Source: a virus
IMG/VR virus record: IMGVR_UViG_3300048777_000091
Span: 32,971-96,970 of that record
DNA length: 64,000 nucleotides
Reading direction: 5' to 3' (one strand)
Shown here: piece by piece, positions 8,152 to 15,845 of the stretch
How positions within the stretch are numbered: position 1 is the first letter of the stretch
How the letters are laid out: every line of letters starts with the position of its first letter
Made by a program: the position numbers and the translations under genes
The notes under the pieces: generated by a model
The model's input: the letters and a program-made list of their open reading frames with translations, nothing else
Databases searched by the model: none
What the model was told of the DNA's origin: nothing

Positions 8152-8536
8152 ACTCGGGGATGAAGGACGCCCAATCCGAATTTTCAGGGACAAGTCCTGG
8201 CTGACGTGCGAGAACCCCGTCCAGTTAATGGACAGAGCTAGGGCTGTTCTCTCGATTAGAGAGCAGGTGTTTTGGCGGGCGAGAGACTTCAAGAATATGC
8301 GCCCCGTATTTTGTATCGAAGCCTACGCCTGTGAACGCTGCGGACGACGAATAACCTGGGAGACCTTTGAAATGAACGAAATCCGGCCCAAGGGGGCCGG
8401 GGGAGGTAAGACCGGCGGAGAAGTTTCCCTCGAAAATTGTGAGGCATTGTGCCACCAATGCCACCAGGGTAGTCCAGATTCCGCTCACGGGAATCGGCGG
8501 TGGCAAACAGCAAAACTCGATCCCGAAGGATCATAA
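8126..8536 (+). CDS. HNH-type nuclease domain protein, 136 aa
   Basis: The C-terminal half has the zinc pair CERC, then EMNEI with a Gly-rich loop, ENCEALCHQCH and a final H, the layout of the HNH_5-like fold. The first catalytic position is usually His in an E-M-H context and here reads Asn, so activity is uncertain. It overlaps the upstream gene by 26 bases and abuts the sigma-like gene. One 15-bp repeat is read as VQLMD (8219-8233). Confidence 0.65.
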   Translation: MPSKLVRVELGDEGRPIRIFRDKSWLTCENPVQLMDRARAVLSIREQVFWRARDFKNMRPVFCIEAYACERCGRRITWETFEMNEIRPKGAGGGKTGGEVSLENCEALCHQCHQGSPDSAHGNRRWQTAKLDPEGS

Positions 8537-9055
8537 ATGGACGCTCTCAAATACCAACCCGTAATCAAAGATGTCATGGCCAAACTGAAGGTGCGTAAAA
8601 ACCAGCAGGAGGATATGACACAAGAATGCTACTTGGCTCTGCTTGCCGGAGAAGATAAGCTGAAAGCAGCAGACGACGACATGGGGTACGCAGCTACAAT
8701 CTGCCGGAACAGAATTCGACAGTGTTGGTCGAAGGAGCGATTCGGGATTCCAAATTTCAACCAGATAAAAGACGACCCGCCCCAGATCAGATTCGATTCC
8801 TTGTCTGAGCCTAAGATACAGAGGAAGGCGGCCAAGGTTGCTTCTCTTTCTCCGGCCCCGGACGCTGGGCTTTTATTCATGGACCTGCGGGCGGCTGTTT
8901 CCAAGCTCTCGGAGGAGGAACAAGACGTGGTTCAAAGGATTCTTGGGGGCGAGTCCCGGGAGCAGATAGCAGCCGCTTTGGGGCTTAGTCGGAGAGCAGT
9001 GGGCAGGCGGTACAAAGCCGCTGTCGAGAAACTGAAGAAAGTGCTGGGGGTTTGA
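8537..9055 (+). CDS. Sigma-70 family-like RNA polymerase sigma factor, 172 aa
   Basis: The N-terminal half has a region 2-like pattern (QEDMTQECYLALL, then YAATICRNRIRQCW). The C-terminal part has a region 4 helix-turn-helix (LSEEEQDVVQRILGG then REQIAAALGLSRRAVGRR). The size and two-domain build fit ECF-type or phage sigma factors. It could direct host RNA polymerase to phage promoters such as the GTGTGG-TATAAT sites, which is inference. Confidence 0.75.
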   Translation: MDALKYQPVIKDVMAKLKVRKNQQEDMTQECYLALLAGEDKLKAADDDMGYAATICRNRIRQCWSKERFGIPNFNQIKDDPPQIRFDSLSEPKIQRKAAKVASLSPAPDAGLLFMDLRAAVSKLSEEEQDVVQRILGGESREQIAAALGLSRRAVGRRYKAAVEKLKKVLGV

Positions 9056-9056
9056 A

Positions 9057-9455
9057 ATGGGCGTATCGAAAACAGTAACGGTTATTTGCGATTATTCCAA
9101 ATGTTTGGGCAACAAAACCGGCCCGGCTGTGGTACAATGGAATGAGACGGATGTCTCGTCTGGAAAAGCCGAACTTCCGGAAGAAGCAAAGTACCTGGTC
9201 CTCATCACGCACAACAACATTCAAAAAGCCTTTTGCTGTCAACTACACGCGGCGGAATACTTCCTTCCCCCCGGGTACGAAGCGAAGCAGAAACAAGTGA
9301 TTGAGTTTCCAACCCCGAAGGAAGAGCCGGGACCTTGCCCGCCGATGCGTGCTTGGGTGGATGAACCGCTTCGGTCAGAAGAAAGTCCGGATAATGGACA
9401 ATCCGGTTTTGTCTACGGCGAGAAGAACAACGGACCGGGAGGAATCAACGAATGA
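9057..9455 (+). CDS. Hypothetical Cys-containing protein, 132 aa
   Basis: It starts two bases after the sigma gene. Paired cysteines (ICDYSKC near 11-17 and FCCQLH near 60) suggest a small zinc site. The C-terminal tail is Pro/Gly-rich and contains the 15-bp repeat (9385-9399) read as SPDNG, in a probable linker. It overlaps the next gene by ATGA. Confidence 0.55.
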   Translation: MGVSKTVTVICDYSKCLGNKTGPAVVQWNETDVSSGKAELPEEAKYLVLITHNNIQKAFCCQLHAAEYFLPPGYEAKQKQVIEFPTPKEEPGPCPPMRAWVDEPLRSEESPDNGQSGFVYGEKNNGPGGINE

Positions 9456-9817
9456 TTACTACTTCCGACTACTCCAATGCCACCATAGCCACCGCTTGCT
9501 GGCGGGCGGCCCGGGGGGAGCTACACTCGGTCATGCTGTCTGTCTGCATGGTCTTCAAGAACCGGGCGGACGCTGGGTGGTTCGAACACGACCTTTATCA
9601 GAACTGCGTTCAGTGGCTGATCGAAAACCCCGGGGAGTTTCCGGACACACGCGACCCAGAGTTCCGACAAATGCTGGCCAGGCTTGACTCCGTAACCTCG
9701 GGGTTGGTGCCTGACCGAACAGGTGGGGCTATGTACTTCTGCCCCAAGTCTCAACTGCCCGAAAAGATCGAGGGGCAAATAACCACAACGATTGGTGGTG
9801 TTGTGTTCATCCGGTGA
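9452..9817 (+). CDS. SleB-like cell wall hydrolase candidate, 121 aa
   Basis: The N-terminal helix IATACWRAARGE and the following VFKNRAD, then GGAMYF near residue 92, match the pattern of the SleB/hydrolase_2 fold (catalytic Glu after ARG, later A-x-Y-F). Such enzymes cleave peptidoglycan. No other endolysin candidate is evident in the window, but there is no signal peptide. A membrane peptide gene follows immediately, which fits a lysis pair. Confidence 0.45.
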   Translation: MITTSDYSNATIATACWRAARGELHSVMLSVCMVFKNRADAGWFEHDLYQNCVQWLIENPGEFPDTRDPEFRQMLARLDSVTSGLVPDRTGGAMYFCPKSQLPEKIEGQITTTIGGVVFIR

Positions 9818-9822
9818 GGGAT

Positions 9823-9921
9823 ATGGACGAGAAATTTCAGTGGTGGGAGTTCCTGGCCGGGGTCTGCATTGGGGCCTGCCTCATGTTCCTTGGCCTGTTC
9901 CTCGCTGCCTTTTTCGAATAG
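9823..9921 (+). CDS. Small single-pass membrane protein, 32 aa
   Basis: ATG 9823 to TAG 9919-9921. A short charged start (MDEKFQWWEF) is followed by one hydrophobic segment of about 20 residues. It lies directly after the hydrolase candidate and could be a holin-like or antiholin-like peptide, though nothing beyond size and topology supports this. Confidence 0.5.
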   Translation: MDEKFQWWEFLAGVCIGACLMFLGLFLAAFFE

Positions 9922-9927
9922 GAGATT

Positions 9928-10092
9928 ATGCCGATTCAAACGTTTACTTGTACGAACTGCGGGCACAAGTTCGAGGAAATCGTCAGGCAGGGTGCGCCGC
10001 CTCTTCCCTGCCCGAAGTGCGGAGAGCCCACTGTTCAGGTGTGGAGTGTACCAGCCGTCGCTTTTTGGAAATGTTCGAGAGGGAGCTTGTGA
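9928..10092 (+). CDS. Zinc-ribbon protein (FmdB/regulatory type), 54 aa
   Basis: ATG 9928 follows GGAG. Two CxxC pairs (CTNCG near 8-12, CPKCG near 28-32) about 20 residues apart form a typical zinc ribbon, as in FmdB-type putative regulatory proteins. Its TGA overlaps the next start (TGATG). Confidence 0.65.
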   Translation: MPIQTFTCTNCGHKFEEIVRQGAPPLPCPKCGEPTVQVWSVPAVAFWKCSRGSL

Positions 10093-10595
10093 TGGGAATA
10101 TCAAAGCACGGCGGAAACCCGAACTATAAACCGCCAACGAAGAAAGCCAAGACGCAAGCGCAACTCGACCGCGCCACAGACCTTCGGCTGCAAAAAGCGT
10201 ACAACATCACCTTAGCCGACTATGAAAAAATGGAGAAGACCCACGGGGGCAAGTGTTGGATAAGCGGAAGACCTCCAGGTTCAAGGCGGTTGCACGTCGA
10301 TCACGACCATAGCTGGAAGAAGGTAAAAATCACCACCAGCAAACTTTCCGAAACGGGCAATTGGGTGGCAACAGCGAATTACCTTCACACGGACTACACG
10401 GGGTACGGAGCCAAGAAGTCTTTGGCTGTTCGAGAAGTCAAACGTAAACTGCTTCGTGCTTCGGTTCGGGGGCTGCTCACATACTCCATCAATGCGGGGT
10501 TGCAGAAATTTTCAGACGACCCAAAACTTCTTAGAGTGGCGGCGGACTACCTTGAGAAACACCAAGGTCCATTAACTGGACAGGAGACAACATGA
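10092..10595 (+). CDS. Recombination endonuclease VII-like protein, 167 aa, zinc cysteines lost
   Basis: The T4 endonuclease VII (Holliday junction resolvase) core is recognisable: LADYEKM, the catalytic HVDHDH block near residue 72, and a distal RGLL...N-x-GL helix with a DDP. The family normally has two CxxC zinc pairs. Here they read CWIS and TYSI, so only one cysteine remains, and an extra segment of about 35 residues separates the histidine block from RGLL. The 15-bp repeat at 10567-10581 encodes part of the C-terminus. Confidence 0.68.
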   Translation: MGISKHGGNPNYKPPTKKAKTQAQLDRATDLRLQKAYNITLADYEKMEKTHGGKCWISGRPPGSRRLHVDHDHSWKKVKITTSKLSETGNWVATANYLHTDYTGYGAKKSLAVREVKRKLLRASVRGLLTYSINAGLQKFSDDPKLLRVAADYLEKHQGPLTGQETT

Positions 10596-10801
10596 CCGAA
10601 CCCATTCCAGATTTCGCAACACCTCGCAAGTGTGGTATCTGCCAAGAGCCCGCTAACTGCTGGCACTTCCGTCCAAACAGATCGCGGCGGAATCTCCCGT
10701 CGCATCCGTCCGCGAAGAAGCTCGCCGTTTGGTGCGGGTTACGGGTGAGCGCGTGGAGTTTGTCGATCACATGGTCGCCTGCCCACGGTGCGACGGAATG
10801 A
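10592..10801 (+). CDS. Hypothetical Cys-containing ORF, possibly 5' part of a frameshifted gene
   Basis: ATG overlaps the previous stop (ATGA) and AGGAG lies upstream. The first 30 residues (CGICQEPANCWHF) look like a real zinc site, while the remainder looks random. An overlapping frame is open from 10657 and continues convincingly to 11076. A single -1 shift between about 10660 and 10790 would join the two into one protein. A real frameshift, a sequencing error or two overlapping genes remain possible. Confidence 0.35.
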   Translation: MTEPIPDFATPRKCGICQEPANCWHFRPNRSRRNLPSHPSAKKLAVWCGLRVSAWSLSITWSPAHGATE

Positions 10802-11076
10802 ATCTCTCTTGCGAGTTCTGTGATGGAAGAGGACATGTATTATCCTCGCAGGCGCGGGAGTACCGGCGGCAGTTCAACGTTGACGAGCTGATCCGCCACG
10901 ATGAATCACGCACTGACGAAAAGCTCTTACATGCAATTGCAGCGGCGGACGCGGAGGCGGACCGTGATGACGGCAGAGAGCCTGGCGACACTAGAGACGA
11001 GGAATCTCTGGAAGATCACAACATTCAAGGACTCGGAGCCTTTCGGGACGTGTTCGATGCGGGCGGTGAGCAATGA
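10729..11076 (+). CDS. Zinc-finger-like protein, 115 aa, 5' end uncertain
   Basis: The protein carries two CxxC pairs (CPRCDG and CEFCDGRG), resembling the DnaJ-type zinc repeat, then a charged helical region. The start is uncertain (TTG 10729, GTG 10732, or an upstream frame open from 10657 without ATG). The 3' end overlaps the next gene by ATGA. It may be the 3' part of the gene starting at 10592. Confidence 0.5.
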   Translation: MVRVTGERVEFVDHMVACPRCDGMNLSCEFCDGRGHVLSSQAREYRRQFNVDELIRHDESRTDEKLLHAIAAADAEADRDDGREPGDTRDEESLEDHNIQGLGAFRDVFDAGGEQ

Positions 11077-11381
11077 GCGATGACGAAATGGTTGTCAAGT
11101 CGGTTTGGAAGAGCGCCCATGCTGTGCGGGATTGGCCGGGAATGGTAACGATCCGCCGCTTTAGCCCGTTCAAGAATGAACAAGTTGAGGGCCAAGGCGC
11201 AACGGAAGCGGATGCTTGGAAGAACGTGGCCGACAAAATTCGCGCTATTGGGAAGCCTGAGTGGACTGTCGATGTTATTACGTCAGAGCAACAGGCGATT
11301 GCCGATGAAGCCGACTGGCAGGCAATGGTTGACGAAAAGGAAAAAGAAAGACGACGTGCGAATCGAAAGGCGGACCGATAA
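11073..11381 (+). CDS. Hypothetical protein, 102 aa
   Basis: ATGA overlap at the 5' end and a one-base overlap (TAATG) at the 3' end. A beta-rich start is followed by a charged helical tail (EKEKERRRANRKADR). It is part of a coupled group of three (10729-11764) with no recognised family. Confidence 0.55.
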   Translation: MSDDEMVVKSVWKSAHAVRDWPGMVTIRRFSPFKNEQVEGQGATEADAWKNVADKIRAIGKPEWTVDVITSEQQAIADEADWQAMVDEKEKERRRANRKADR

Positions 11382-11764
11382 TGAAGCCCATCGACAGAAT
11401 GTGCCCAGCTTGCAAGGTTCCTCCTGGCGTTGGTTGCCTACCGTTTGGCGTTAAACCTGGCTGTGGGTATCCGATGAAAGGGTTCCACTGGGAACGGCGC
11501 ACGCGGACGGAAAGCATTAGCGCCGGTCCTATTGAGGGCCCAGGGCGGTGCGACATCGAGATTCGCTGGAATGCGCAGGCTAGAGCGTTCTTTGTGGACT
11601 ATGGCAATGTGCACTTTTCGGTGACGCGGTTAGGCGCGATTCTCCTCGGAGACGCTTTGCGCGAAGCTGTAAGGACTCTAACGGTTGCTCAGTATACCGG
11701 ACATGACGACGACGATCTTATGACGAAACGGTGGTACGCGGCAGGTTGCCGCAAGGAGGATTGA
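11381..11764 (+). CDS. Hypothetical Cys-containing protein, 127 aa
   Basis: The N-terminus has CPAC and two further cysteines (GCLPFGVKPGC), a plausible small zinc module. The rest is alpha/beta. TAATG overlap with the preceding gene. No family recognised. Confidence 0.55.
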   Translation: MKPIDRMCPACKVPPGVGCLPFGVKPGCGYPMKGFHWERRTRTESISAGPIEGPGRCDIEIRWNAQARAFFVDYGNVHFSVTRLGAILLGDALREAVRTLTVAQYTGHDDDDLMTKRWYAAGCRKED

Positions 11765-11825
11765 CAATCGCACCAAACCACAGTACAAATCAACACAGCG
11801 GTAATCAACCGCACAAGGAGCAGCA

Positions 11826-11999
11826 ATGAAACTGCCTGACTCAGTGGTTGAAGGTTTGAGAAAGATAGCGGGCCGCCCCCTGTTGGACTACACCTTCGCC
11901 TTCGGGGAAGACCGCGACATCTACGAAGCGGGAGTCCTGGACGGGGGAGCAAGCTTGGCGCAGTATGTTCTGGACGGTCTTGAAAAGGAGTCCGAATAA
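11826..11999 (+). CDS. Hypothetical protein, 57 aa
   Basis: ATG 11826 with AGGAG upstream, running to TAA at 11997-11999. Small acidic protein. The stop and the next ATG overlap as TAATG inside an exact 15-bp repeat (11990-12004), so the repeat itself forms the stop/start junction. Confidence 0.6.
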   Translation: MKLPDSVVEGLRKIAGRPLLDYTFAFGEDRDIYEAGVLDGGASLAQYVLDGLEKESE

Positions 12000-12004
12000 T
12001 GGAC
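11990..12004. repeat. 15-bp repeat forming a stop/start junction
   Basis: GTCCGAATAATGGAC contains the TAA of one gene and the ATG of the next (TAATG). The same use is seen in degenerate form at 1219 and 45179. Confidence 0.85.
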
Positions 12005-12184
12005 AAAACTGATGAAGAATTGGTGGAGTTGACCCTGGCGGGGATGACTCCCGAGGAAGCAAAAGAAGTAGTCAAGGAGATAAGCTATCGGGCGGCCCTC
12101 CTTCTCGGTTTGCCTGTTCAATACCCTTGGTTAACAGATATGTTTAAGAAAACTCTCAAGAAAGAGGAGGTCTCGAATGCCTAA
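11999..12184 (+). CDS. Hypothetical helical protein, 61 aa
   Basis: Translationally coupled to the gene upstream through TAATG in the 15-bp repeat, and overlapping the next gene by 8 bases. Acidic helical protein (MDKTDEELVELTLAG). Function unknown. Confidence 0.6.
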   Translation: MDKTDEELVELTLAGMTPEEAKEVVKEISYRAALLLGLPVQYPWLTDMFKKTLKKEEVSNA

Positions 12185-13655
12185 GACAACCCCCGTACCC
12201 GAATACCTGAAGAAGTCAGTCCACCAGATTCATTCCTTGCATCCCGAAACATCGGCGCGGACGATTGCCAAGCAAATAGGTCTTCATCACAAGACCGTTT
12301 CGAGAATACTCAAACAGCAGGAAGTGGACGAGATTGTGCAGGGGATTCAAGCGGACGATCAGGAGCCCGTCCAGTTACTGGACGAGACAGCGAATGAAGT
12401 TCCCAACGGACAGTGGGTGGAGGGGAAGTCCTACGTCTACAACGGAACAAGTGACAGCTATGTTACAGTCCTCAAGTGCCGCCCGAAACCCCTGGTAATG
12501 ACGGGAACCAAATTCCGAGCCATGAAAAAGGCGTACAGCAACTGGGACGGAAACCCGGCGACGATCAACGAAATATGCCGTAGATTTGCTGTTCCCCGGG
12601 ATCAGTTCATCGAACTAAAAGCCATTCATGGTTGGACCCACGAGCAGGAGCCATATACCCGGGAAGAGGTGATGTCTCGTGAAGTTGACGACCTCGCCGA
12701 CGACGCTTTCCAGCAACGCAGGCAGTCTATCTGGGAAGGGTTTGAGAAGAAAAAGTGGCACCAGACCAAGGAGGACGCTCAGAAGTGGAACAACTTGGAG
12801 CAGAACTTCATGCTCCCCTTGCAAGATCAACTGTCCACTTTGATTCCTTCTTATGAGCCTCCTCGCTTGAACTTAAAGACTTCTCGTAATCCTTTTGCGG
12901 TTGTGACCAGCGCGGGAGAACTTCACTACGGGGGGAGCGGCTGGGTTCTGGAAACTGGGGAAGAGTTTAACCGAGCAGATGCGGAAGAGCGTCTGATTTA
13001 TGCCCGAACCAGGATGCTAGAAGAAGTGGCGGACAAGGGGAGGCCCGAGAAGTTCTTCTATTGTGTGGGCCATGACTTCTTAACAGTTGACACCGATTTC
13101 GGAACCACGACCAAGGGAACTCCGCAGGAAATGGACGGAACCGCCGCTCAGATTCTGGCGGAAGGCTTCGATCTGGCTGTTCGAGACATTGACGCTCTCC
13201 GAAGCGTATCTCGAATTCAGATTCTGTCAATTCCCGGGAACCACGACAGACTTTTGACTGTGGCCTTGCTCAAATTCCTCCAAGCCTGGTACAGAAACCA
13301 GGACGACGTGGAAATCGAATTCAGCGCCAAGTCTCGGTCGTATGCTGCCTATGGAGACACGCTGCTTGGGTTTGCACACGGGGATGGGGCCTTAAAACCC
13401 AAGGACTACATGGCGACAATGGCCAAGGAGGCTCCTGGGTTGTGGGCAAACACGATCTATCGGGCCTTCTTTACAGGGCACCTGCATTCGGAAGTTGTCC
13501 GCGAGTTGGTGGGGGGCACCCACTATCAGATGCCGTCTCTCAGAGGACGCGACCGATTCCACGAACGTCAAGCCTACCTGTCTGAAGCAGCTTTGGCGAG
13601 TTATGTAGTAGACCGAGCAAAAGGGATCACTAGCACGATCTACACGCGAGTCTGA
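12177..13655 (+). CDS. HTH plus metallophosphoesterase protein, 492 aa
   Basis: The N-terminal 50 residues form a helix-turn-helix (SARTIAKQIGLHHKTVSRIL), as in transposase- or terminase-type DNA-binding domains. A second HTH-like part follows near residues 130-150 (NEICRRFAVPRDQF). The C-terminal half is a calcineurin-like phosphoesterase with GHDF (near 300), PGNHD (about 357) and GHLHSE (about 437). The fusion of DNA binding with a phosphoesterase suggests a DNA-directed nuclease or phosphatase. One 15-bp repeat (12369-12383) lies in the linker after the first HTH. Confidence 0.72.
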   Translation: MPKTTPVPEYLKKSVHQIHSLHPETSARTIAKQIGLHHKTVSRILKQQEVDEIVQGIQADDQEPVQLLDETANEVPNGQWVEGKSYVYNGTSDSYVTVLKCRPKPLVMTGTKFRAMKKAYSNWDGNPATINEICRRFAVPRDQFIELKAIHGWTHEQEPYTREEVMSREVDDLADDAFQQRRQSIWEGFEKKKWHQTKEDAQKWNNLEQNFMLPLQDQLSTLIPSYEPPRLNLKTSRNPFAVVTSAGELHYGGSGWVLETGEEFNRADAEERLIYARTRMLEEVADKGRPEKFFYCVGHDFLTVDTDFGTTTKGTPQEMDGTAAQILAEGFDLAVRDIDALRSVSRIQILSIPGNHDRLLTVALLKFLQAWYRNQDDVEIEFSAKSRSYAAYGDTLLGFAHGDGALKPKDYMATMAKEAPGLWANTIYRAFFTGHLHSEVVRELVGGTHYQMPSLRGRDRFHERQAYLSEAALASYVVDRAKGITSTIYTRV

Positions 13656-13657
13656 CA

Positions 13658-14314
13658 ATGATCGAGTCCATAAAAACTAAGATTTGTGCGGGTTGTCGAT
13701 CTTTACTGGAGGCCGACAACTTTCACAAAAACCAAAACTCTCCAGACGGGCTTTGCCGACTGTGTAAGGGCTGCACGAGAGAGTATCAAAAAAGATGGAG
13801 AGCAGACAACAAGGAGTCTATAAAAACTCGTTTTCAAAACAGACCGAAGGCTCGGAAAGAGAGGGACAACGCCCGAACAAGGGCCTGGACGGCGGAGCAT
13901 CCCGAAGAAAAGAAAGCAATGGATGCCCAATATCGAAGTCTCCACAAGGACGAGAAGAAGAAACGACACGACCTCCGGATGGGAAATGATGTTCAGTACA
14001 AGTTAGCGTGCGACTTGCGTTGGAGAATGAATCGGGCTATTCGTCTCTGTTCTAAGTCTGGATCGGCTGTCAAGGATTTGGGGTGCTCAATTGAAGAACT
14101 CAAGAAGCACCTCGAATCAAAATTTCAACCGGGAATGACTTGGGACAATTGGGGGTTTGGGGAAGGTTGTTGGCATATCGACCATGTTCGTCCTCTAATA
14201 TCCTTCAACTTGGAAGATCGAACGCAGTTTCTAATCGCTTGTAACTTTCGTAATCTTCAACCCTTATGGGCGAAAGAAAACATTTCAAAGGGCGGAAAAT
14301 TTACGCGAGTTTAG
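13658..14314 (+). CDS. HNH homing-type endonuclease, 218 aa
   Basis: An N-terminal zinc pair set (CAGCRSLL, CRLCKGC) is followed by a Lys/Arg-rich helix and a C-terminal HNH core (WHIDHVRPL, then NFRNLQPLWAKEN). The same build, including SKFQ-G-M-W-D-N, appears in the HNH gene at 38637-39386, so the two are paralogous mobile endonucleases. The gene is inserted between ordinary early genes. The exact 15-bp repeat at 14314-14328 begins at its last base. Confidence 0.8.
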   Translation: MIESIKTKICAGCRSLLEADNFHKNQNSPDGLCRLCKGCTREYQKRWRADNKESIKTRFQNRPKARKERDNARTRAWTAEHPEEKKAMDAQYRSLHKDEKKKRHDLRMGNDVQYKLACDLRWRMNRAIRLCSKSGSAVKDLGCSIEELKKHLESKFQPGMTWDNWGFGEGCWHIDHVRPLISFNLEDRTQFLIACNFRNLQPLWAKENISKGGKFTRV

Positions 14315-14338
14315 TCCGGATAATGGACAGGAGGAATC

Positions 14339-14551
14339 ATGTCAGACGGTTTGAAGATGAAGTATTTCGTGCTGAAACCCGAGGGGACGGACGACTACGC
14401 TCGGGCTTCGAGAGCCGCGATGATGACGTATGCGGATTTTATCGTCACAAAGAACCCGGAGCTTACAGAAGAACTTCGGGCCTGGGCTGGCCGAGAATTC
14501 ATCAATGCTCTTGAAACTGGGGAGAAGGAACGAGAGGCGGCAAGACAGTAA
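14339..14551 (+). CDS. Hypothetical protein, 70 aa
   Basis: It starts behind the 15-bp repeat and GGAGG, and a one-base TAATG overlap joins it to the next gene. Small alpha/beta protein (KYFVLKPEGTDDYARASRAA). No function assigned. Confidence 0.6.
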   Translation: MSDGLKMKYFVLKPEGTDDYARASRAAMMTYADFIVTKNPELTEELRAWAGREFINALETGEKEREAARQ

Positions 14552-14937
14552 TGGCCTACCAGAAAACCATTTGTGTCGATTTCGATGGCACCATAGTAGA
14601 CCACGAGTTCCCAAAGATCGGTGCGCTCAAACCCGGGGCCCGGTCTGCGCTCCAGGCTTTCCGTCGGATGGGATTCCGCATCATTGTTTGGTCCTGCCGA
14701 ACTTGTAAGTGGCAGGAAGACACCTTCGGGAGTTGGGACTGCCCGACTTTGGAACGGCCTCTAGTCCGGGAGATGATTGAGTTCTTGGACAAAGAAGGTG
14801 TTCCCTACGACGAGATTGACGACGGGGAAAAGGGTAAACCCTTGGCTGATCTTTACCTCGACGACAAAGCTCTCCGGGTCGAGGATAACTGGGGAGACGT
14901 AGCGCAATGGGTGCGTGAGAACGGGGGGCGGCTTTGA
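14551..14937 (+). CDS. HAD-superfamily phosphatase-like protein, 128 aa
   Basis: Motif I is DFDGTIVD near residue 9, and a YLDDKALR segment near 108 fits motif IV of the haloacid dehalogenase superfamily. The small size and cap-less build resemble the phosphatase-like proteins of phage nucleotide or polynucleotide processing. Substrate unknown. It overlaps the next gene (TTGA). Confidence 0.75.
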   Translation: MAYQKTICVDFDGTIVDHEFPKIGALKPGARSALQAFRRMGFRIIVWSCRTCKWQEDTFGSWDCPTLERPLVREMIEFLDKEGVPYDEIDDGEKGKPLADLYLDDKALRVEDNWGDVAQWVRENGGRL

Positions 14938-15254
14938 GCTTACTGCCGAGCGGAGCAAAAAAGCGGAAGGAAACCCCAATAGCCACAGGAGTCCTCGACT
15001 ACTTCCCCAAGTCTATGGCCGAGATTTCACGTGTGTCTCTGGCGGGCAACAGGCAGCATTTTCCTCCTGGGACTCCTTTGCACTGGGACCGGGATAAGTC
15101 CGTGGACGACGCGGATGCCCTTATTCGACATTTCATCGAGAGAGGGACAGTAGACGAGAACGGAATCAGGGCCACCGCCCGCATGGCTTGGAGAGCTTTG
15201 GCTGTTTTGGAGCGGGAACTGGACGCCGTCGAAGTTACCGTTCAGGAATCTTAA
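14934..15254 (+). CDS. dATP/dGTP diphosphohydrolase-like protein, 106 aa
   Basis: TTG start coupled to the HAD gene. The sequence (LDYFPKSMAEISRVSLAGN, HWDRDKSVDDADALIRH, then ARMAWRALAVLERELD) matches the phage family annotated as dATP/dGTP diphosphohydrolase N-terminal domain. These are all-alpha nucleotide-cleaving proteins in the MazG neighbourhood. Relatives take part in purine dNTP handling, in some phages alongside diaminopurine (Z) synthesis. No PurZ, DatZ or Z-specific polymerase is visible here, so a Z genome cannot be claimed. Confidence 0.6.
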   Translation: MSLLPSGAKKRKETPIATGVLDYFPKSMAEISRVSLAGNRQHFPPGTPLHWDRDKSVDDADALIRHFIERGTVDENGIRATARMAWRALAVLERELDAVEVTVQES

Positions 15255-15317
15255 CGCAATACCGGCTTAGGACCAGAATAATGTTCCCGAGCGGGAAGTC
15301 CATTAACCGGACAGACT

Positions 15318-15824
15318 ATGTACAAAGAAGCAGTTATTAGCGACGACGAGGTTTATCGCTATTCTCTTTACCGAGAGTGGTCGGAGGACCTGTTTGATGT
15401 TCGGATTCTAAACTTCGTTATGTTGAACCCCAGTACCGCCGACGCCGACAAGGACGATCCGACTATACGAAAATGCGTGGGGTTAGCAAAACTTGGGAAC
15501 TTTAATGCAATCCGGGTAGTCAATTTATTTGCCTTCAGAGCAACTAAGCCCGGAGACATGCAGTGGTCACATATCAATGGTGGGGACATAGTAGGGCCAA
15601 ACAACGATTCCTATGTCCAGGAAATTCCTCCCAAAGAGACTGTAGTAGCTGCCTGGGGAGCAACCTTCAAGAACGAATACTTCTGGAAAAGACGAGTTAG
15701 TAAAACCATAGAACTTCTTAATCGGAGTTTGTGGTGCCTGAAGAAAACCAAAGATGGAAATCCGTGGCATCCTTTGTATGTGCCCTACGGACCGCTGATT
15801 GAGTTTCAAAACGTCAACACTTAA
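15318..15824 (+). CDS. DUF1643 family protein, 168 aa
   Basis: The DUF1643 hallmarks are present: MLNPSTADA, DDPTIRKC, VVNLFAFRAT, GPNND and VVAAWG. The biochemical role of the family is unknown, and it occurs in bacteria and phages. The start lies six bases after an exact 15-bp repeat (15298-15312), and there is no strong AGGAGG, so the repeat occupies the leader. Confidence 0.82.
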   Translation: MYKEAVISDDEVYRYSLYREWSEDLFDVRILNFVMLNPSTADADKDDPTIRKCVGLAKLGNFNAIRVVNLFAFRATKPGDMQWSHINGGDIVGPNNDSYVQEIPPKETVVAAWGATFKNEYFWKRRVSKTIELLNRSLWCLKKTKDGNPWHPLYVPYGPLIEFQNVNT

Positions 15825-15845
15825 CCACAAGTAATGAGGAGAAAC

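Noticed and set aside
10670-10681. Programmed -1 frameshift site at CCAAACA
   Set aside because: The heptamer is not in the phase required for a slippery X-XXY-YYZ sequence.
14934-15254. Diaminopurine (Z) genome
   Set aside because: Only a broad-family relative is seen; no PurZ, DatZ or Z polymerase is visible in this window.
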